Shown here piece by piece: positions 54,060 to 63,231 of a stretch of 64,000 nt of DNA (the stretch's first letter is position 1; every line of letters starts with the position of its first letter). The stretch lies in NCBI GenBank assembly GCA_001898965.1, contig MKVW01000001.1, positions 990,068 through 1,054,067 of the forward strand, read 5' to 3'. The DNA is from Rhizobiales bacterium 62-17. Its GTDB lineage: Bacteria; Pseudomonadota; Alphaproteobacteria; Rhizobiales; Beijerinckiaceae. The notes under the pieces are model-generated. The model was not told where the DNA came from. It saw only the letters and a list, made by a program, of their open reading frames with translations, and ran no database searches. The translations under genes were made by a program, and so were the position numbers.

Positions 54060-57047
54060 TCAGAACTTCCAAGTGAAGTTGCCTCTGATGCTCTGATCGG
54101 TGAGGCGCGAGCCGAACTGGCCGCCGTAGGAAATGCCAAGCGTCGCCTGCGGCGTCAGATTGAGGTCGAGCCCAGCCTCGACGATGGCGGCATTCTTGGC
54201 GATCGGCAGACCGGCGATCGAAAACGGCGTGCCGCCAGCAAAGGACGCCACCGAAATCGGCGTGACGTCGCCGAAGGCATGGCGCCAGCCGAGCGTGCCG
54301 CGCGCCGTCAAGTTCATCGATCCGAGGGTGAACTGTTGCGATGCCCGCAGACCCAGCGTCGTGAAGGTGACGCCGGTGCTTCTGCCGCGCACGTTCAAGG
54401 CCGCCGGACCGCCGGTTTCGCTGAAGCCATCTGTGCTCAAGTTGACATAGGCCAGGTTGGCGAAGGGCTCGAAGCCCAGCGAACCGATGCGGATGCCATA
54501 GCCCACTTCACCGAACACCTGCGCGGTGCGCGCCTTCTGGCGGCCCTGCAGGCTGTTGGTGGCGAAACCGGCGAAGCTCACCGCGCGGCTGGTGGTGATG
54601 TCGTGCCAGGAGATGCTGGCGCCGGACCGGAAGGCCAGCGCCCCGAACTGCGAACCGCCGTAGATGCCCAAGTGATAGTTGTCGCTGGCACCCGACGAGG
54701 AGCGGTCGCTGACGCGGAAGGTCGAGCGGCTGTAGCCGGCGAGCAAACCGACGCGCCAATTGTCGCCCACCAGACCGTCGGCACCGATAAAGGCGCCGCC
54801 GACGTCGTGGCGCAGGCGCGCCGCATTGCCATCGCTGGCGGTGGTGCCCCAGGCGCCGAAGGCGCGGCCCCACACGGCGAAACGTTCGGTCTGGCTCGGC
54901 ACCATCACCGGGCCGCCCGGCGCATAGGACATCACTGGCGTATAGGACGCGCCGACACTGTCGAAAGCCGAACGCAGCCGGTCGATGCTGGCATCGCGCA
55001 GGAAATGGCTGTCCTGCAGGATAACAGTCTGGGCCGAAGCATGCACTTCGCCGGAGAGCTGATCGAAGGCGGCGCGGGCCTGCGGTGCCGAGAGGTTGAG
55101 GATCGCGTTATAGACCGGATTGCCCCAGCCGGTGCTTTCAGCGCCGGCACCCGTGCCGCTCTGGTTCCGCGTCGCGCCGACGGCGGCGAAGTTGATGTCG
55201 TTGCGAGCCATCGTCAGATAGACGGTATTGGCGTCGTAGCTGAGCGACGGCGTCAGGAAGGCGAGATTGGACGAAACCGAGCTAAACGTGCCGGTGCGCC
55301 CACCCGTCGTGGTCAGGATCGTGTATTGGGTCGAGGGCGCATAGGTGCCCGCGCCTGCCAACACCTGCACGTTGCCGCCATTGATGGTGGCGGTGCCGGC
55401 GGCGATCTTGTCGGATTGGCCGGCGGCGTTGACCTCGACCTGATAAATCGATCCGGCGTTGAAGGTGATATTCCCCGAGACGTTCAATGTGCCGATCGAA
55501 TTGCCCGGTGCCACCGTGCCGCCTGAGTTGACGAGCAGGGCGCTGAGCGTGCCGGAACCGCCGATCTGAGCGCCGCTCGACACGGTGATCAGGCCGCTGA
55601 TCGTGCCGGCCGCGTTGAGCTTGGCGCCGTTGGCGATCGAAATGCCGCCCGAATAGGACTGCGTGCCGGTCAAGGTCCAAGTGCCGTCATCGACGCTCAA
55701 GGTTTCGAAATTGATCGCGCCGGCAAAGGTGCCGGTGCCCGACAGCGAGACATGGTCGTTGCCGGCGCCGCCGTCGACCGTGCCGTTGATCACCGAGCCG
55801 GTGCGGATGTTCAGCGTGTCGTTGCCGGACCCAAAGACGATCGCCTGGCCGTTGCCGCCGGTGATCGTGCCGGAATTGGTGATCACGTTGTCGAGCGTGC
55901 TGTTGATATAGATGCCGTAGCGATCGCCGGTGATCGTGCCTGCATTGTTGATATTGACGACGCCGAAGGCCGGGCCTTGCGAGCTGTTGTCGACCAGAAT
56001 GCCGTCGCCCGTGCTGCGGATGATCGCGCCGGCCATATTGTTGATCACGCCGCCGCCGATGGCGATACCCTGGGCGGTGTTGAGAAGGCCATCAGACCCT
56101 TTACCCTTGGCGCCGATGCCTTCGATAATGCCGTAGTTGGTGATGTCGCCGATATAGTCGATGTCGACACCGTCGCCGTCGCCGTCGGGCACGCCGGCTC
56201 TGTCGTCGATCCGGCCGGAGATCAGGCCGTAGTTGATGACCTTGCCCGACGCATCGGAGCCAAAGCCCGAACCATTGCGGCCGATGATCTGACCGCTGGC
56301 CTCATTGATGACGGTGATGGAGTATTCCGGCCCTTCGTAGCCATGGTTGATGCCGTGCCGACCGCCGGAGATCAAACCGCTGTTGTTGACCGTGCCGCCG
56401 GTGGCTTCCTGGAAATCGATACCGTCTGCACCGGTGTTGTTCAGATAATCGTGGGCGATGATCGAGCCGGCATTGTTGACCGTCGCATTATTGCCGGGAC
56501 GGATGCCGTCGGCATCGGCGGTCTGCAACAGGCCGCCGGCGAAATTGTTGATGGTGATGCTGGCGGTCCCGGCGGTGATATTGCCGAAATCGATCGATTG
56601 GCCGTTGTTGCCGTTGACGCCCGTCGCCTGGATCGTGCCGTAGTTGTTGATGACGATCGTACCGCTGCTGACGTTCTGTCCCACTTGCACGGCATCGTTC
56701 TGCGATTGGATGGTGGCGCCGGCGCGGTTGGTCAGGGTGAAGGTCATCGCCGTGCCGTTGTTGAAACGGATGGCGCGGGTGCCGGTGCCGGTCGATTCGA
56801 TGGTGCCGGAATTATCGATGACGACCCCTGTCGCCGCCGAATTCTGGTTCAAAGTGGGGTTGGACGAAGAGGTCAGCGTCGCGCCGGTGCCGACGGTAAT
56901 CTGATCCGTGCCGCCGAACGTGCGCTGGCCTGAGGACGTGGTGCCGTCCGGAATGTTGATATCGGCGGCGAGGGCGCCGGTTATGCTCAAACCACAAGAA
57001 AGGAGGATGAGAGGAAGCGGACTGACACGGCTATACAAAGTTGACAT
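54060..57047 (-). CDS. Autotransporter (type V secretion), first of tandem pair
   Basis: A 995-residue autotransporter. A signal peptide (MSTLYSRVSPLPLILLSCGL, cleavage near ALA-ADIN) is followed by a long Gly/Asn/Thr-rich beta-helical passenger with many GTI-x-G and NNAGTI-type repeats. A PATR-like segment leads to the passenger end (GTFAGAINFETLSVDDGTW). The last ~275 residues form the translocator barrel, from ERFAVWGRAFGAWG to the terminal NFTWKF, whose final Phe is the BAM signal. The ATG at 57047 is preferred over an in-frame GTG at 57065. The last ~340 residues are nearly identical to those of the neighbour at 57246. Confidence 0.92.
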   Translation of the reverse strand: MSTLYSRVSPLPLILLSCGLSITGALAADINIPDGTTSSGQRTFGGTDQITVGTGATLTSSSNPTLNQNSAATGVVIDNSGTIESTGTGTRAIRFNNGTAMTFTLTNRAGATIQSQNDAVQVGQNVSSGTIVINNYGTIQATGVNGNNGQSIDFGNITAGTASITINNFAGGLLQTADADGIRPGNNATVNNAGSIIAHDYLNNTGADGIDFQEATGGTVNNSGLISGGRHGINHGYEGPEYSITVINEASGQIIGRNGSGFGSDASGKVINYGLISGRIDDRAGVPDGDGDGVDIDYIGDITNYGIIEGIGAKGKGSDGLLNTAQGIAIGGGVINNMAGAIIRSTGDGILVDNSSQGPAFGVVNINNAGTITGDRYGIYINSTLDNVITNSGTITGGNGQAIVFGSGNDTLNIRTGSVINGTVDGGAGNDHVSLSGTGTFAGAINFETLSVDDGTWTLTGTQSYSGGISIANGAKLNAAGTISGLITVSSGAQIGGSGTLSALLVNSGGTVAPGNSIGTLNVSGNITFNAGSIYQVEVNAAGQSDKIAAGTATINGGNVQVLAGAGTYAPSTQYTILTTTGGRTGTFSSVSSNLAFLTPSLSYDANTVYLTMARNDINFAAVGATRNQSGTGAGAESTGWGNPVYNAILNLSAPQARAAFDQLSGEVHASAQTVILQDSHFLRDASIDRLRSAFDSVGASYTPVMSYAPGGPVMVPSQTERFAVWGRAFGAWGTTASDGNAARLRHDVGGAFIGADGLVGDNWRVGLLAGYSRSTFRVSDRSSSGASDNYHLGIYGGSQFGALAFRSGASISWHDITTSRAVSFAGFATNSLQGRQKARTAQVFGEVGYGIRIGSLGFEPFANLAYVNLSTDGFSETGGPAALNVRGRSTGVTFTTLGLRASQQFTLGSMNLTARGTLGWRHAFGDVTPISVASFAGGTPFSIAGLPIAKNAAIVEAGLDLNLTPQATLGISYGGQFGSRLTDQSIRGNFTWKF

Positions 57048-57245
57048 GATTTTTTTGAGCCCCACTGCACTGCGCCGCGGGGTCTATCAGTCGTGCCATG
57101 ACACTAATGCGACAAGTTCTGGATGTTTCTCCGCTTTTACAAAGCCCGCTGAAACGCTGTGTCGAACATGTGACATTATTCAAGGTGGGCGAACGCCGCC
57201 GACACGATCATTGCCTGTTTTCGGGGCACGGCGGCGAACGCTATG

Positions 57246-59921
57246 TCAGAACTTCCACATGAAGTTGCCCTTGAGGCTTTGATCGGAGAGGCGTGAGCCG
57301 AATTGGCCGCCGTAGGAGATGCCCAATGTCGCTTGTGGGGTCAGATTGAGGTCGAGCCCCGCTTCGACGACGGCAGCGTTTTGGGCGATCGGCACGCCAG
57401 CGACAGAGAAGGGCGTACCACCGGCGAAAGCCGCGACCGAGATCGGTTTCACGTCGCCGAAGGCATGGCGCCAGCCGATGGTGCCGCGCGCTGTTAGGCT
57501 CATAGCACCGAGGTTGAACTGCTGCGATGCGCGCAGGCCAAGCGTCGAAAAGGTGACGCCGCTGCTTTTGCCGCGCACGTTGAGCGCGGCGGGGCCGCCG
57601 GTTTCGCTGAAACCGTCGGTTGTCAGGTTGACATAGGCGAGATTGGCGAAGGGCTCGAAGCCGAAGCTGTCGATGCGGACGCCATAGCCCACTTCGCCGA
57701 ACACCTGCGCGGTGCGCGCTTTCTGGCGGCCTTGCAGACTGTTGTTGAAGCCAGGGAAGGTGACCAGGCGGCTGGTGGTGATGTCATGCCAAGACATGCT
57801 GGCGCCGGAACGGAAGGCCAGCGCCCCGAACTGCGAACCGCCGTAGATGCCCAGATGATAATTGTCGCTGGCGCCCGACGACGATCGGTCATTCACGCGG
57901 AACGTCGAGCGACTGTAGCCGGCGACGAGACCGAGGCGCCACGTCTCGGCGAGAAGACCGTCGGCGCCGACGAAGGCACCGCCAACATCGTGGCGCAGCC
58001 GCGCCGCATTGCCGTCGCCGGCGGTCGTGCCCCAGGCACCGAAGGCACGGCCCCAGACGGCGAACCGTTCGCTCTGGCTTGGCACCATCACCGGGCCACC
58101 CGGCGCATAGGACATGACGGGTGTATACGTCGCACCGACGCTGTCGAAGGCCGAGCGCAGCCGATCGATGCTGGCATCGCGCAGGAAACGGCTGTCCTGG
58201 ATGATCACGTTCTGCGCCGAGGCATGCACTTCGCCGGAGAGCTGATCGAAGGCGGCGCGGGCCTGCGGCGCCGACAGATTCAACACCGCATTATAAATCG
58301 GTCCGCCCCAGCCCAGGCTTTCCACTCCGGCGCCGGCCGCCCGTTGATTGAACGTGCCGCCGATGGCGGCGAAATCGATGCTGTTGCGCACGAGCGTCAG
58401 ATAGACGTTGTTGGCGTCGTAGCTGAGCGAGGGTGAGAGAAAGGCGAAGTTGGAGGCGACCGAGTCAAATGTGCCGGTGCGCCCACCCGTCGCGGTGAGA
58501 ATCGTATATTGGGTCGACAGCGCATAATTGCCGGACCCAGCCGAAACCTGTACGCCGCCGTTGAGCGTTGCCGTGCCGGAAACGGACAAACGACCCGCGG
58601 CCGAAGGTGTCGCGCCGATGACGAGAAAAGCGCCCGCCTGCTGCGCGTAAGTCCCGTTGATTGTCAATGTGGCGCCACTGTCGACACGCACGTTGCCACC
58701 GTTGTTGACAGCGCCGATGACGAGGCCGGTTCCAGCGAGCGTGCCGCCTGCTTGTACGGTGAGCGTCGGTGTCGTCAAGCTTCCCGCGACGCGCAATGTG
58801 CCCGCTTGAACATTCGCTGCCGTCGAGAACGTGCCCGCATCGGTCACGGTCCAGTCGCCGCCATTCATCGTCAAATTCTCGAAGTTCAAGAATTTTGCGA
58901 TGCTTTCGCTGCCGGTGCCTTCCAGTATGAGGTTGTCGGTATTGCTGCCGCCGAGCACATTGCCGTTGAGCACCGAACCCGTTTGGAGGCGCAGGGTATG
59001 CACGGCCGGTGTCGCAGCGCCGCCGGCGGCGGCAAAATTGATGGCATTGACGGCGCCGCTGATGGTGCCGCTGTTGGTGATTTCGGCATTCGTATTGTTG
59101 CGGATCAGGATGCCGTCCGTATTGGTCGAGCCAATCGTGCCGCTGTTGATGAATGTGCCGCCGCCTGTCGCTTCGACGGCCGGCCCGCGCCTCGATGTAA
59201 TGGAGCCGGCATTGCTGAAGGAGATGAAGGGTGTCGTGGCGCTCGCATAGACGCCATTGTAGTCGCCGAAGATCACGCCGGTACTGGTGTTCGTGAATGT
59301 GGCGGGACCGCCCTGGATAAGGACGCCGGTGCTGAAGCCGGTCGTCTTGGGTGCCCGGATCGTGCCGGCATTAAACAGCGTGCGCGATGTTCCTTGCCCA
59401 ATGGAGACGGCGTTTGTGCCAGTCAGCGTCTCGATCGTGCCGCCAAAGTAGTTGTTGACGGTGCCGCCAAGCCACAACGTCACGCCTTCGACGCCGCCGG
59501 TGATCGTGCCGTAATTGTTCAAAGTGCCGGGTCCGCCGGCGGGCGGCAAGCCAAAGGGTTTGTAACCGAATGTAATGGCGGTGTTGGTGCCGGTAACGGT
59601 GGCGCCGCTCGCGTTGAGAAACGTGCCCCCCTGATCGAGCTGAACCGTATTGCCCCCGGTGACGGTGCCGTCGTTGGTGACGGTCCAGGCCTGCGTTGAA
59701 GCGCGGATGGCCGGAGTGCCTGGTCCCACGGTGACGCCGCTGGCGATATGCGCCGTGGTTCCAGAATAGGTGTCGAGATCGACGCTTGGCGTATTGCTGG
59801 TGATTTCGACATCGGCCGCTTGAACGGGAGCAACCGCCAGGAGGGCTGAGGTTGTCAGCAGGAGAGTGCGTAGCTTGTTTGCCGTAAACCAATCGTCATG
59901 CCGTCCAGCCTTCGCCAGCAT
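57246..59921 (-). CDS. Autotransporter (type V secretion), second of tandem pair
   Basis: An 891-residue autotransporter. The N-terminal region has about 15 polar residues before the hydrophobic core LRTLLLTTSALLAVAPVQA, with cleavage before ADVE. The passenger is beta-helical with NSGTI- and NNYGTI-type repeats but differs in sequence and length from that of its neighbour. The barrel (ERFAVWGRAFGAWG to NFMWKF) matches the neighbour almost residue for residue. It is transcribed toward the first copy, 198 bases apart. The function of the passenger is unknown; adhesion is a common role. Confidence 0.92.
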   Translation of the reverse strand: MLAKAGRHDDWFTANKLRTLLLTTSALLAVAPVQAADVEITSNTPSVDLDTYSGTTAHIASGVTVGPGTPAIRASTQAWTVTNDGTVTGGNTVQLDQGGTFLNASGATVTGTNTAITFGYKPFGLPPAGGPGTLNNYGTITGGVEGVTLWLGGTVNNYFGGTIETLTGTNAVSIGQGTSRTLFNAGTIRAPKTTGFSTGVLIQGGPATFTNTSTGVIFGDYNGVYASATTPFISFSNAGSITSRRGPAVEATGGGTFINSGTIGSTNTDGILIRNNTNAEITNSGTISGAVNAINFAAAGGAATPAVHTLRLQTGSVLNGNVLGGSNTDNLILEGTGSESIAKFLNFENLTMNGGDWTVTDAGTFSTAANVQAGTLRVAGSLTTPTLTVQAGGTLAGTGLVIGAVNNGGNVRVDSGATLTINGTYAQQAGAFLVIGATPSAAGRLSVSGTATLNGGVQVSAGSGNYALSTQYTILTATGGRTGTFDSVASNFAFLSPSLSYDANNVYLTLVRNSIDFAAIGGTFNQRAAGAGVESLGWGGPIYNAVLNLSAPQARAAFDQLSGEVHASAQNVIIQDSRFLRDASIDRLRSAFDSVGATYTPVMSYAPGGPVMVPSQSERFAVWGRAFGAWGTTAGDGNAARLRHDVGGAFVGADGLLAETWRLGLVAGYSRSTFRVNDRSSSGASDNYHLGIYGGSQFGALAFRSGASMSWHDITTSRLVTFPGFNNSLQGRQKARTAQVFGEVGYGVRIDSFGFEPFANLAYVNLTTDGFSETGGPAALNVRGKSSGVTFSTLGLRASQQFNLGAMSLTARGTIGWRHAFGDVKPISVAAFAGGTPFSVAGVPIAQNAAVVEAGLDLNLTPQATLGISYGGQFGSRLSDQSLKGNFMWKF

Positions 59922-60051
59922 CCGCGCGCCCCCAAGATCACCGATAAGAATCAGCCCAGGGGGAAAATCGCGGGTTTGGGGCGCGGCGTCTCTCCTCTAA
60001 AAAGAGGAGGCGGCGTGAGAAGCCTTCTGTCCGTTGCTGTTTTGCCACATG

Positions 60052-60774
60052 TTACGACAGTCCGCTCAACACAAGGCGCGCCACCGCCTGCGAGCGCGTC
60101 TTGGCGCCAAGCTTGCGGCGCACTTGGTCGACATGGGTTTTCACCGTCGTTTGGGAGAGATCCATGATACTGGCGATTTCCAGATCGGTCTTTCCGGCGG
60201 CAACCCAGCGAATGCATTCCAATTCGCGATGCGTCAGCACGGCTTGCGGATCGGCGACGGGCGTGAGGCCTATCAGGGCGCGGCAACGTTCATGGGTCAG
60301 GAACGAGATCTGATGTAACAGAGTACGCAAGGACGGCGGCATGGGCTGTTCTTTGCCCGCCATGGCGACCAGGCCGAAGTAACCTCCGGGCCCGTGGATC
60401 GGCACGGAAAGTCCATCGGTCCATCCCCAGGCGATCGCGGTGTCCCAAATGTCCTGTTCGGCGCGCGATAGGGTTCGTTGCGCTTTGGCTTCCAACCAGG
60501 TGAAAGGCGCGATGCGGCGTCGCGCCTCCGCCACGCTATAGTCGGCGGCAACGAAATTGCGGCTGATATAAAGCTCGATCCAGGCTGGCGGCCAATCCTG
60601 AAAGAAGAAATGCGTTTCCGGTCCTCGGTCGGTCGGCAGGAAAGCGCCGCAGGCGCTGGCGTTATAGCCAAAGGTCGCGATGCGATCCCTGAATAGAAAC
60701 TTGACCTCATCGATGGTTGCACATGTTTCGAGCGCCGCAGCGAATTCTCCGATCATTGCAGAACAGCTCTCCAT
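60052..60774 (-). CDS. LuxR-type regulator with autoinducer-binding domain (solo)
   Basis: A 240-residue quorum-sensing-type regulator. The N-terminal domain (about 20-160) keeps five of the six LuxR/TraR ligand-site residues: W65, Y69, D78, W93 and G121 at exact spacings. The conserved Pro after the Asp is Tyr (Y79). The C-terminal HTH (178-238) reads LTHRELECIRWVAAGKTDLEIA and TTVKTHVDQVRRKLGAKTR. No luxI synthase lies in the window, so it may sense a foreign or non-AHL signal. It sits upstream of, and codirectional with, the autotransporters. Confidence 0.9.
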   Translation of the reverse strand: MESCSAMIGEFAAALETCATIDEVKFLFRDRIATFGYNASACGAFLPTDRGPETHFFFQDWPPAWIELYISRNFVAADYSVAEARRRIAPFTWLEAKAQRTLSRAEQDIWDTAIAWGWTDGLSVPIHGPGGYFGLVAMAGKEQPMPPSLRTLLHQISFLTHERCRALIGLTPVADPQAVLTHRELECIRWVAAGKTDLEIASIMDLSQTTVKTHVDQVRRKLGAKTRSQAVARLVLSGLS

Positions 60775-60796
60775 GGATGGCGCGACGGTCTTCTAT

Positions 60797-60809
60797 CACG
60801 ACGATCGTG
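60797..60809. promoter_or_regulatory. Short palindrome upstream of luxR
   Basis: CACGA-CGA-TCGTG, 22 bases before the LuxR start codon. It may be an operator, though it is shorter than a classical 18-20-base lux box. Confidence 0.35.
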
Positions 60810-60889
60810 TCGCCGGATCGACAGACGCAGGACATCGTAGGGAGAACTTGGACGAGCGCAACGGGAGAGACGCAGCGCACACGTTTGGT

Positions 60890-61714
60890 CTAAGAGTTCG
60901 CCGCCTCGCGGGCTTGCGCCAGCACCTGTGCCGTGTGTGCATTGGCGGGAAAGAAAGCTTCGATCGCCAATTCCGACAACGTGATCTCCAAGGGCGAACC
61001 GAAGACGGTCATCGTGCTGATGAACGACAGTTCTCCCGCTGGAGAGGATAATCGCAACGGCGTGGCGATCACCGGTCCGTCCTCGATGCGCGGCGGTTGT
61101 CGTCGGGGCGCTGGATAATTGCGCAACTCCTCCAGGAGGTCGATGAGGCCGGCATCGGCGGCGATGTCGATCTGGCGGGACACGCGGATGAAAACATGGG
61201 CGCGCCATTCCTGCAGATTGAGGATGCGTTGCGCCAGTCCCTCCGGATGCAAGCTAAGGCGCAGCACATTGATGGGCGGCGTCAGTAGGAAGGGGGCGAT
61301 GCCTTCCAGGAAAGGCGCGAGGGCACCATTCATGGCCACGAGATTCCAGCGGCGATCGACCGCCAGCGCCGGGTAGGGCTCGTGGGCTTTCAGCACCTGG
61401 TCGACGACCTGTCGCGCGGCGGCGAGCTGTGGATCGTCGAGGGCGCGTTCGCTGAACATCGGCGCGAAACCGGCCGCGGCCAGCATCGCATTGGTCTCGC
61501 GCAATGGCACGTCGAGCCGATGCGCCAAGGCAAGCACCATCTCACGTGACGGTTTGGAGCGGCCAGTCTCGACGAAGCTCAGATGGCGGGTCGAGATTTC
61601 GGCCTCGTTGGCGAGGTCGAGCTGGCTCAGGCGGCGGCGCTGGCGCCAGAGGCGCAGATGGTCGCCGAAAGTGACGGGGGTAGGGGCGGAGGAGGAGACG
61701 GAGTTCGTGTTCAT
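60890..61714 (-). CDS. XRE-family regulator with MmyB-like ligand domain
   Basis: A 274-residue regulator. The N-terminal helix-turn-helix (about 22-80) is FGDHLRLWRQRRRLSQLDLANEAEISTRHLSFVETGRSKPS in segments. The C-terminal half is the MmyB-like PAS-related domain: PYPALAVDRRWNLVAMNGALAPFL, INVLRLSLHPEGLAQRILN and FISTMTVFGSPLEITLSELAIEAFFP in parts. The start at 61714 is chosen over an upstream frame opening. It is divergent from a SnoaL-like gene with overlapping palindromes between them, so it probably regulates itself and that gene. Confidence 0.92.
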   Translation of the reverse strand: MNTNSVSSSAPTPVTFGDHLRLWRQRRRLSQLDLANEAEISTRHLSFVETGRSKPSREMVLALAHRLDVPLRETNAMLAAAGFAPMFSERALDDPQLAAARQVVDQVLKAHEPYPALAVDRRWNLVAMNGALAPFLEGIAPFLLTPPINVLRLSLHPEGLAQRILNLQEWRAHVFIRVSRQIDIAADAGLIDLLEELRNYPAPRRQPPRIEDGPVIATPLRLSSPAGELSFISTMTVFGSPLEITLSELAIEAFFPANAHTAQVLAQAREAANS

Positions 61715-61741
61715 GCCTCGCACTCTAGCGCCGGACAAATC

Positions 61742-61766
61742 GTAATCCCATTACCTGGCAGGTAAT
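61742..61766. promoter_or_regulatory. Overlapping palindromes between XRE and SnoaL genes
   Basis: Three alternating half-sites: GTAAT-CCC-ATTAC at 61742-61754 overlaps ATTACCT-GGC-AGGTAAT at 61750-61766. The cluster lies 28 bases upstream of the XRE start and about 80 bases before the SnoaL-like gene. Confidence 0.75.
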
Positions 61767-61847
61767 CGACCCGCCGCCTTCCTGCGCCGATTGTCGGGTC
61801 AACGAACGAGGCCAACCCGGCCGGTTCGCAACGCAGGAGACCCGAAA

Positions 61848-62207
61848 ATGACCGACTTCAACCAGATCGCCGACCGTTATCTCGCCAGCTGGAACGAACG
61901 CGATGCCGCCAAGCGTGAAGCGGCACTCGCCGGCATCTTTGCCGCCGATGCCAGCTTCGTCGATCCGGTGATGCAGAGCGAGGGGCTGGCCGGTATCGCG
62001 GCGATGATCGGCCAGGTGCAGGAGCGCTTCCCCGGCCACAGCTTCAAGCGCCTGGGCGAGGCCGACGGTTACAACAACCGCCTGCGCTTCACCTGGGAAC
62101 TGGCCGCCGGCGACGGCGCCGTCGTCAAGGGCACCGATGTCGCCACTCTCGACGCATCCGGCAAGGTCAACGCCGTCATCGGCTTCTTCGACTTCGTCCG
62201 TCACTGA
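61848..62207 (+). CDS. SnoaL-like (NTF2-fold) protein
   Basis: A 119-residue NTF2-like protein: FNQIADRYLASWNERDAAKREAALAGIFAADASFVDPVM in segments, then GLAGIAAMIGQVQERFPGHSFKRLG. The fold binds small hydrophobic molecules and includes polyketide cyclases and many proteins of unknown role. The start at 61848 has CAGGAGA before it. It is divergent from the XRE regulator and 42 bases before a membrane protein gene, likely an operon. Confidence 0.88.
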   Translation: MTDFNQIADRYLASWNERDAAKREAALAGIFAADASFVDPVMQSEGLAGIAAMIGQVQERFPGHSFKRLGEADGYNNRLRFTWELAAGDGAVVKGTDVATLDASGKVNAVIGFFDFVRH

Positions 62208-62249
62208 AAAATCATTTCGTAACCGATTCAATCTGAAAGGAAATTCATC

Positions 62250-62663
62250 ATGTCGAACCTCATGTCCATGATCCGCTCGGACGCTTTCCTGCGCCGCATC
62301 CTCGTGCTCGACGGGGCCGTCTCCCTCGTTTCCGGCTTGGCGATGTTGCTCGGTGCGCCGGTCCTGGCCGGGCTCACGGCCATCGATCCGGCGGTGCTGC
62401 GCGGCGCTGGCGCGATCCTTCTGCCCTTCGCGGCCTTCGTTCTGTGGACCGCCACCCGCAGCACGGTGCCGGTCTGGGCCGTCTGGACGATCATCGGCAT
62501 CAACGTTCTGTGGACCATCGAAAGCTTCGTTTCGCTCGCGACGGGCTGGCTGGCGCCCAACGCATTGGGAACGGCGGTGGTTGTCGTCCAGGCGGTCGCG
62601 GTTGCCGTCCTCGCCGAACTGGAAATGATGGCCGTTCGCCGCCCGGCCCAGCGCGTCGCTTGA
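62250..62663 (+). CDS. Small four-helix membrane protein
   Basis: A 137-residue protein with about four membrane helices (ILVLDGAVSLVSGLAMLLG, GAGAILLPFAAFVLWTAT, VPVWAVWTIIGINVLWTI and ALGTAVVVVQAVAVAVLAEL). No family with a known role is recognised; similar small proteins occur next to SnoaL-like genes. AAAGGAAA precedes the ATG. A strong terminator follows, closing the SnoaL-membrane protein unit controlled by the XRE operator. Confidence 0.85.
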   Translation: MSNLMSMIRSDAFLRRILVLDGAVSLVSGLAMLLGAPVLAGLTAIDPAVLRGAGAILLPFAAFVLWTATRSTVPVWAVWTIIGINVLWTIESFVSLATGWLAPNALGTAVVVVQAVAVAVLAELEMMAVRRPAQRVA

Positions 62664-62684
62664 TGGAACCCCGGTTCCAGCATC

Positions 62685-62720
62685 AAGGAGCCGGGCTTGG
62701 CCCGGCTCCTTCTGTCTTTT
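62685..62720 (+). terminator. Terminator after the small membrane protein gene
   Basis: A perfect 11-bp stem (62685-62695 with 62701-62711), CTTGG loop, followed by CTGTCTTTT. Confidence 0.88.
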
Positions 62721-62875
62721 CGGAGCCAGATCGGGAACCGGGCAGGCCGAAAACACGTTGAACGGCCTCGCGTCGGGTTTGAGGATTTCGGCCTATTTTG
62801 CGGGGTTCCGATCGGGTATCGGAACGAAGCCGATCCCCATCGATTGACGCGATGAACCTGCCGCAGGAGATGGAT

Positions 62876-63181
62876 ATGTCGGTAAAAGATCGAGACACTT
62901 CGACGCCGTCGGATCCGCCCCGCAGCGATGGCAATGGCACTTCCGAGGACACGCTGTTTTTTCGTCACCCCAATCTCACCCCTTCCGCGCCGAAAGCAGG
63001 CGATGACGAGCGCCGCGAGCAAGACAGCGATCATGATGACGATGAGCGCGAGAAGATCGTTGAGGAAATCACCACGGAAGCCGTGACCTGGAGTTCCATC
63101 CTGTATGAACCTGGCCTCATCGTGCTGATCCTGGTGGTGCTGATCGCGGCTGCATCCGGCATCTGGTTCTTTTTCCGCTAA
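62876..63181 (+). CDS. Small acidic protein with C-terminal membrane anchor
   Basis: A 101-residue protein: a polar, highly acidic N-terminal part (DDERREQDSDHDDDEREKI) and a single helix at the end (GLIVLILVVLIAAASGIWFF) with FR as the last residues, so it is probably tail-anchored. No family recognised. The start at 62876 has AGGAG at 62865-62869; in-frame ATGs at 62870 and 62852 are alternatives. It is convergent with the DUF1236 gene. Confidence 0.7.
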   Translation: MSVKDRDTSTPSDPPRSDGNGTSEDTLFFRHPNLTPSAPKAGDDERREQDSDHDDDEREKIVEEITTEAVTWSSILYEPGLIVLILVVLIAAASGIWFFFR

Positions 63182-63193
63182 TCGCAATGACGC

Positions 63194-63216
63194 CCCGCGG
63201 CAGGAACTGCCGCGGG
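63194..63216. terminator. Hairpin between convergent genes
   Basis: A perfect 10-bp stem (CCCGCGGCAG and complement) around GAA. There is no T-run, so the terminator role is tentative. Confidence 0.4.
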
Positions 63217-63231
63217 CCGCAACGATGATGC

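Noticed and set aside
54279..56933. Long plus-strand frames opposite the first autotransporter
   Set aside because: They are low-complexity Asp/Val/Ala-rich shadows of the repetitive passenger and barrel, with no start signals or domains.
54060..59921. Possible CRISPR or VNTR array in the autotransporter genes
   Set aside because: The repeats are imperfect beta-helix codon patterns within reading frames, without uniform direct repeats and spacers.
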